Shown: in pieces, positions 6,848-7,348 of the stretch
Layout of the letters: each line of letters starts with the position of its first letter
How positions within the stretch are numbered: position 1 is the first letter of the stretch
Notes under the pieces: model-generated
Seen by the model: only the letters and a program-made list of their open reading frames with translations
The model's database searches: none
Told to the model about the DNA's origin: nothing
Program-made: the position numbers and the translations under genes
NCBI GenBank assembly: GCA_945877965.1
Contig: CAMCTH010000227.1
Span: 1-7,348, forward strand
Reading direction: 5' to 3'
Length of the DNA stretch: 7,348 bases
From: Planctomicrobium piriforme
GTDB taxonomy: Bacteria > Planctomycetota > Planctomycetia > Pirellulales > PNKZ01

Positions 6848-7348
6848 GGCAACATCTCCGGCTGAACGCACGTCAGGGAGACGTCGTCGAGGTAGTGCGG
6901 CAGACGGTTTTCGGCTTTGCCGTCCATCGTAGCCGCCCACAGCGACACGACGAGAATTTGCGAACCATCAGGAACGTCGACGGTAATACTTACGGTTTGC
7001 CATTCGTCGGTATCGGGTAGTACCGGAAAACCTCGCGCTGCTCGGGCCAACGCTCGATCGTCGAGGTCCGACCACGACTCGATCATCCATCGCGGATCGA
7101 TCTCGTCGATTTTCTGCGCGAACGAAGCGGCACGCAACAAATAGCGAGATTTACGCTCCGACCTCGTGGGTCGAAACGAAGCCGTAAGCCTAACTTGACG
7201 AACCCCCGGGGGTAACGGGTTTTTAGCGAGATCCACGATATAGTGCGCGCGGCTGAATAGCTCGCTCGTCGCAGGTTCGAAGCGCAACATGTGCGTGCCC
7301 GACTTGGGGAACACCGAACCTTCCGCCGTGACTACGTGCGCGGCGTCG
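6844..7348 (-). CDS. C-terminal part of a planctomycete FecR-like or surface protein, start outside the window
   Basis: The frame stays open to the window edge, so at least 167 C-terminal residues are present and the start is missing. An internal GTG at 7314 should not be taken as the start, because in-frame coding (AHVVTAEGSVFPKSGTHMLRF) continues upstream. The visible part has short beta-prone stretches, such as HYIVDLA, VRLTASFRP, WQTVSITVDVP and ILVVSLWAA, and ends with LPHYLDDVSLTCVQ. From memory, planctomycete FecR-domain and concanavalin-like proteins that precede PSCyt/DUF1501 pairs have a similar GKSMLRF start and YxDDVSL ending; this is family recollection, not a search. No cysteine motif, lipobox or membrane segment is seen. 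It overlaps the next gene by GTGA, so it is the upstream member of the operon and may be a regulatory or cell-surface partner. It is clearly coding; the name is uncertain. Confidence 0.75.
   Translation of the reverse strand, partial: DAAHVVTAEGSVFPKSGTHMLRFEPATSELFSRAHYIVDLAKNPLPPGVRQVRLTASFRPTRSERKSRYLLRAASFAQKIDEIDPRWMIESWSDLDDRALARAARGFPVLPDTDEWQTVSITVDVPDGSQILVVSLWAATMDGKAENRLPHYLDDVSLTCVQPEMLP
6856..6859 (-). promoter_or_regulatory. Shine-Dalgarno site for the GTG start of the PSCyt/PSD1 gene
   Basis: GGAG (within CCGGAG) sits eight bases before the GTG at 6847-6845 and inside the last codons of the upstream gene. Together with the GTGA stop/start overlap it indicates translational coupling and settles the GTG start. 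Confidence 0.6.

Noticed and set aside
6848..6940. N-terminal extension of the PSCyt/PSD1 protein to 6940
   Set aside because: It would put about 31 basic, non-hydrophobic residues before a normal signal peptide and read through the conserved 3' end of the upstream gene. The GTG at 6847 has a good ribosome site.
7202..7213. Twelve-base perfect palindrome with a C5G5 core, followed by a T run on the plus strand
   Set aside because: It lies inside the coding frame of the partial gene, encoding part of NPLPPGVRQ. The T run is in the wrong direction for the only transcript supported here.

Overview
The window looks like chromosomal DNA from a Planctomycetota or related PVC-superphylum bacterium, possibly Pirellulales-like. 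The evidence is a three-haem PSCyt1/PSCyt2/PSD1 protein directly followed by a Tat-type DUF1501 protein, a gene pair that is heavily expanded in Planctomycetota and also found in Verrucomicrobiota. All five genes lie on the minus strand, so transcription runs from high to low coordinates.

Region A (7348 down to 2405) is a compact operon. It starts with the 3' end of a gene running off the window, whose product ends in a beta-rich domain with a DDVSL-type terminus seen in planctomycete surface or FecR-like proteins. Its stop codon overlaps the GTG start of the next gene by four bases (GTGA). That second gene encodes a 1024-residue exported cytochrome-like protein with two tandem PSCyt1 haem domains, a PSCyt2 domain with a third CxxCH, and a C-terminal PSD1 domain. 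A DUF1501 protein with a twin-arginine signal follows 27 bases later. The three products are probably co-expressed and exported. Such pairs are often linked to polysaccharide or sulfated-glycan use, but no substrate can be read from the sequence.

Region B (2404-2189) is a 216-base spacer with two small inverted repeats just downstream of the DUF1501 gene and a 32-codon open frame that overlaps the next start codon by ATGA.

Region C (2188-50) holds two independent exported proteins. One is an SGNH-type carbohydrate esterase of the sialate O-acetylesterase (SASA) family, in a gene with a visibly higher third-position GC at its start. The other is a class I glutamine-amidotransferase-like protein of the BPL_N family with an intact Cys-His-Glu set. 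Between them, at 851-884, is an imperfect palindrome whose ends match the RYYYAAC and GTTRRRY core boxes of integron attC sites. The BPL_N start lies just inside it, as in a gene cassette. This is the most unusual feature of the window, but the element is shorter than normal attC sites and the proposal is tentative.

I see no RNA genes, CRISPR arrays, transposases or clear sigma-70 promoters. The plus-strand open frames, including a 453-codon one opposite the esterase gene, look like composition shadows.
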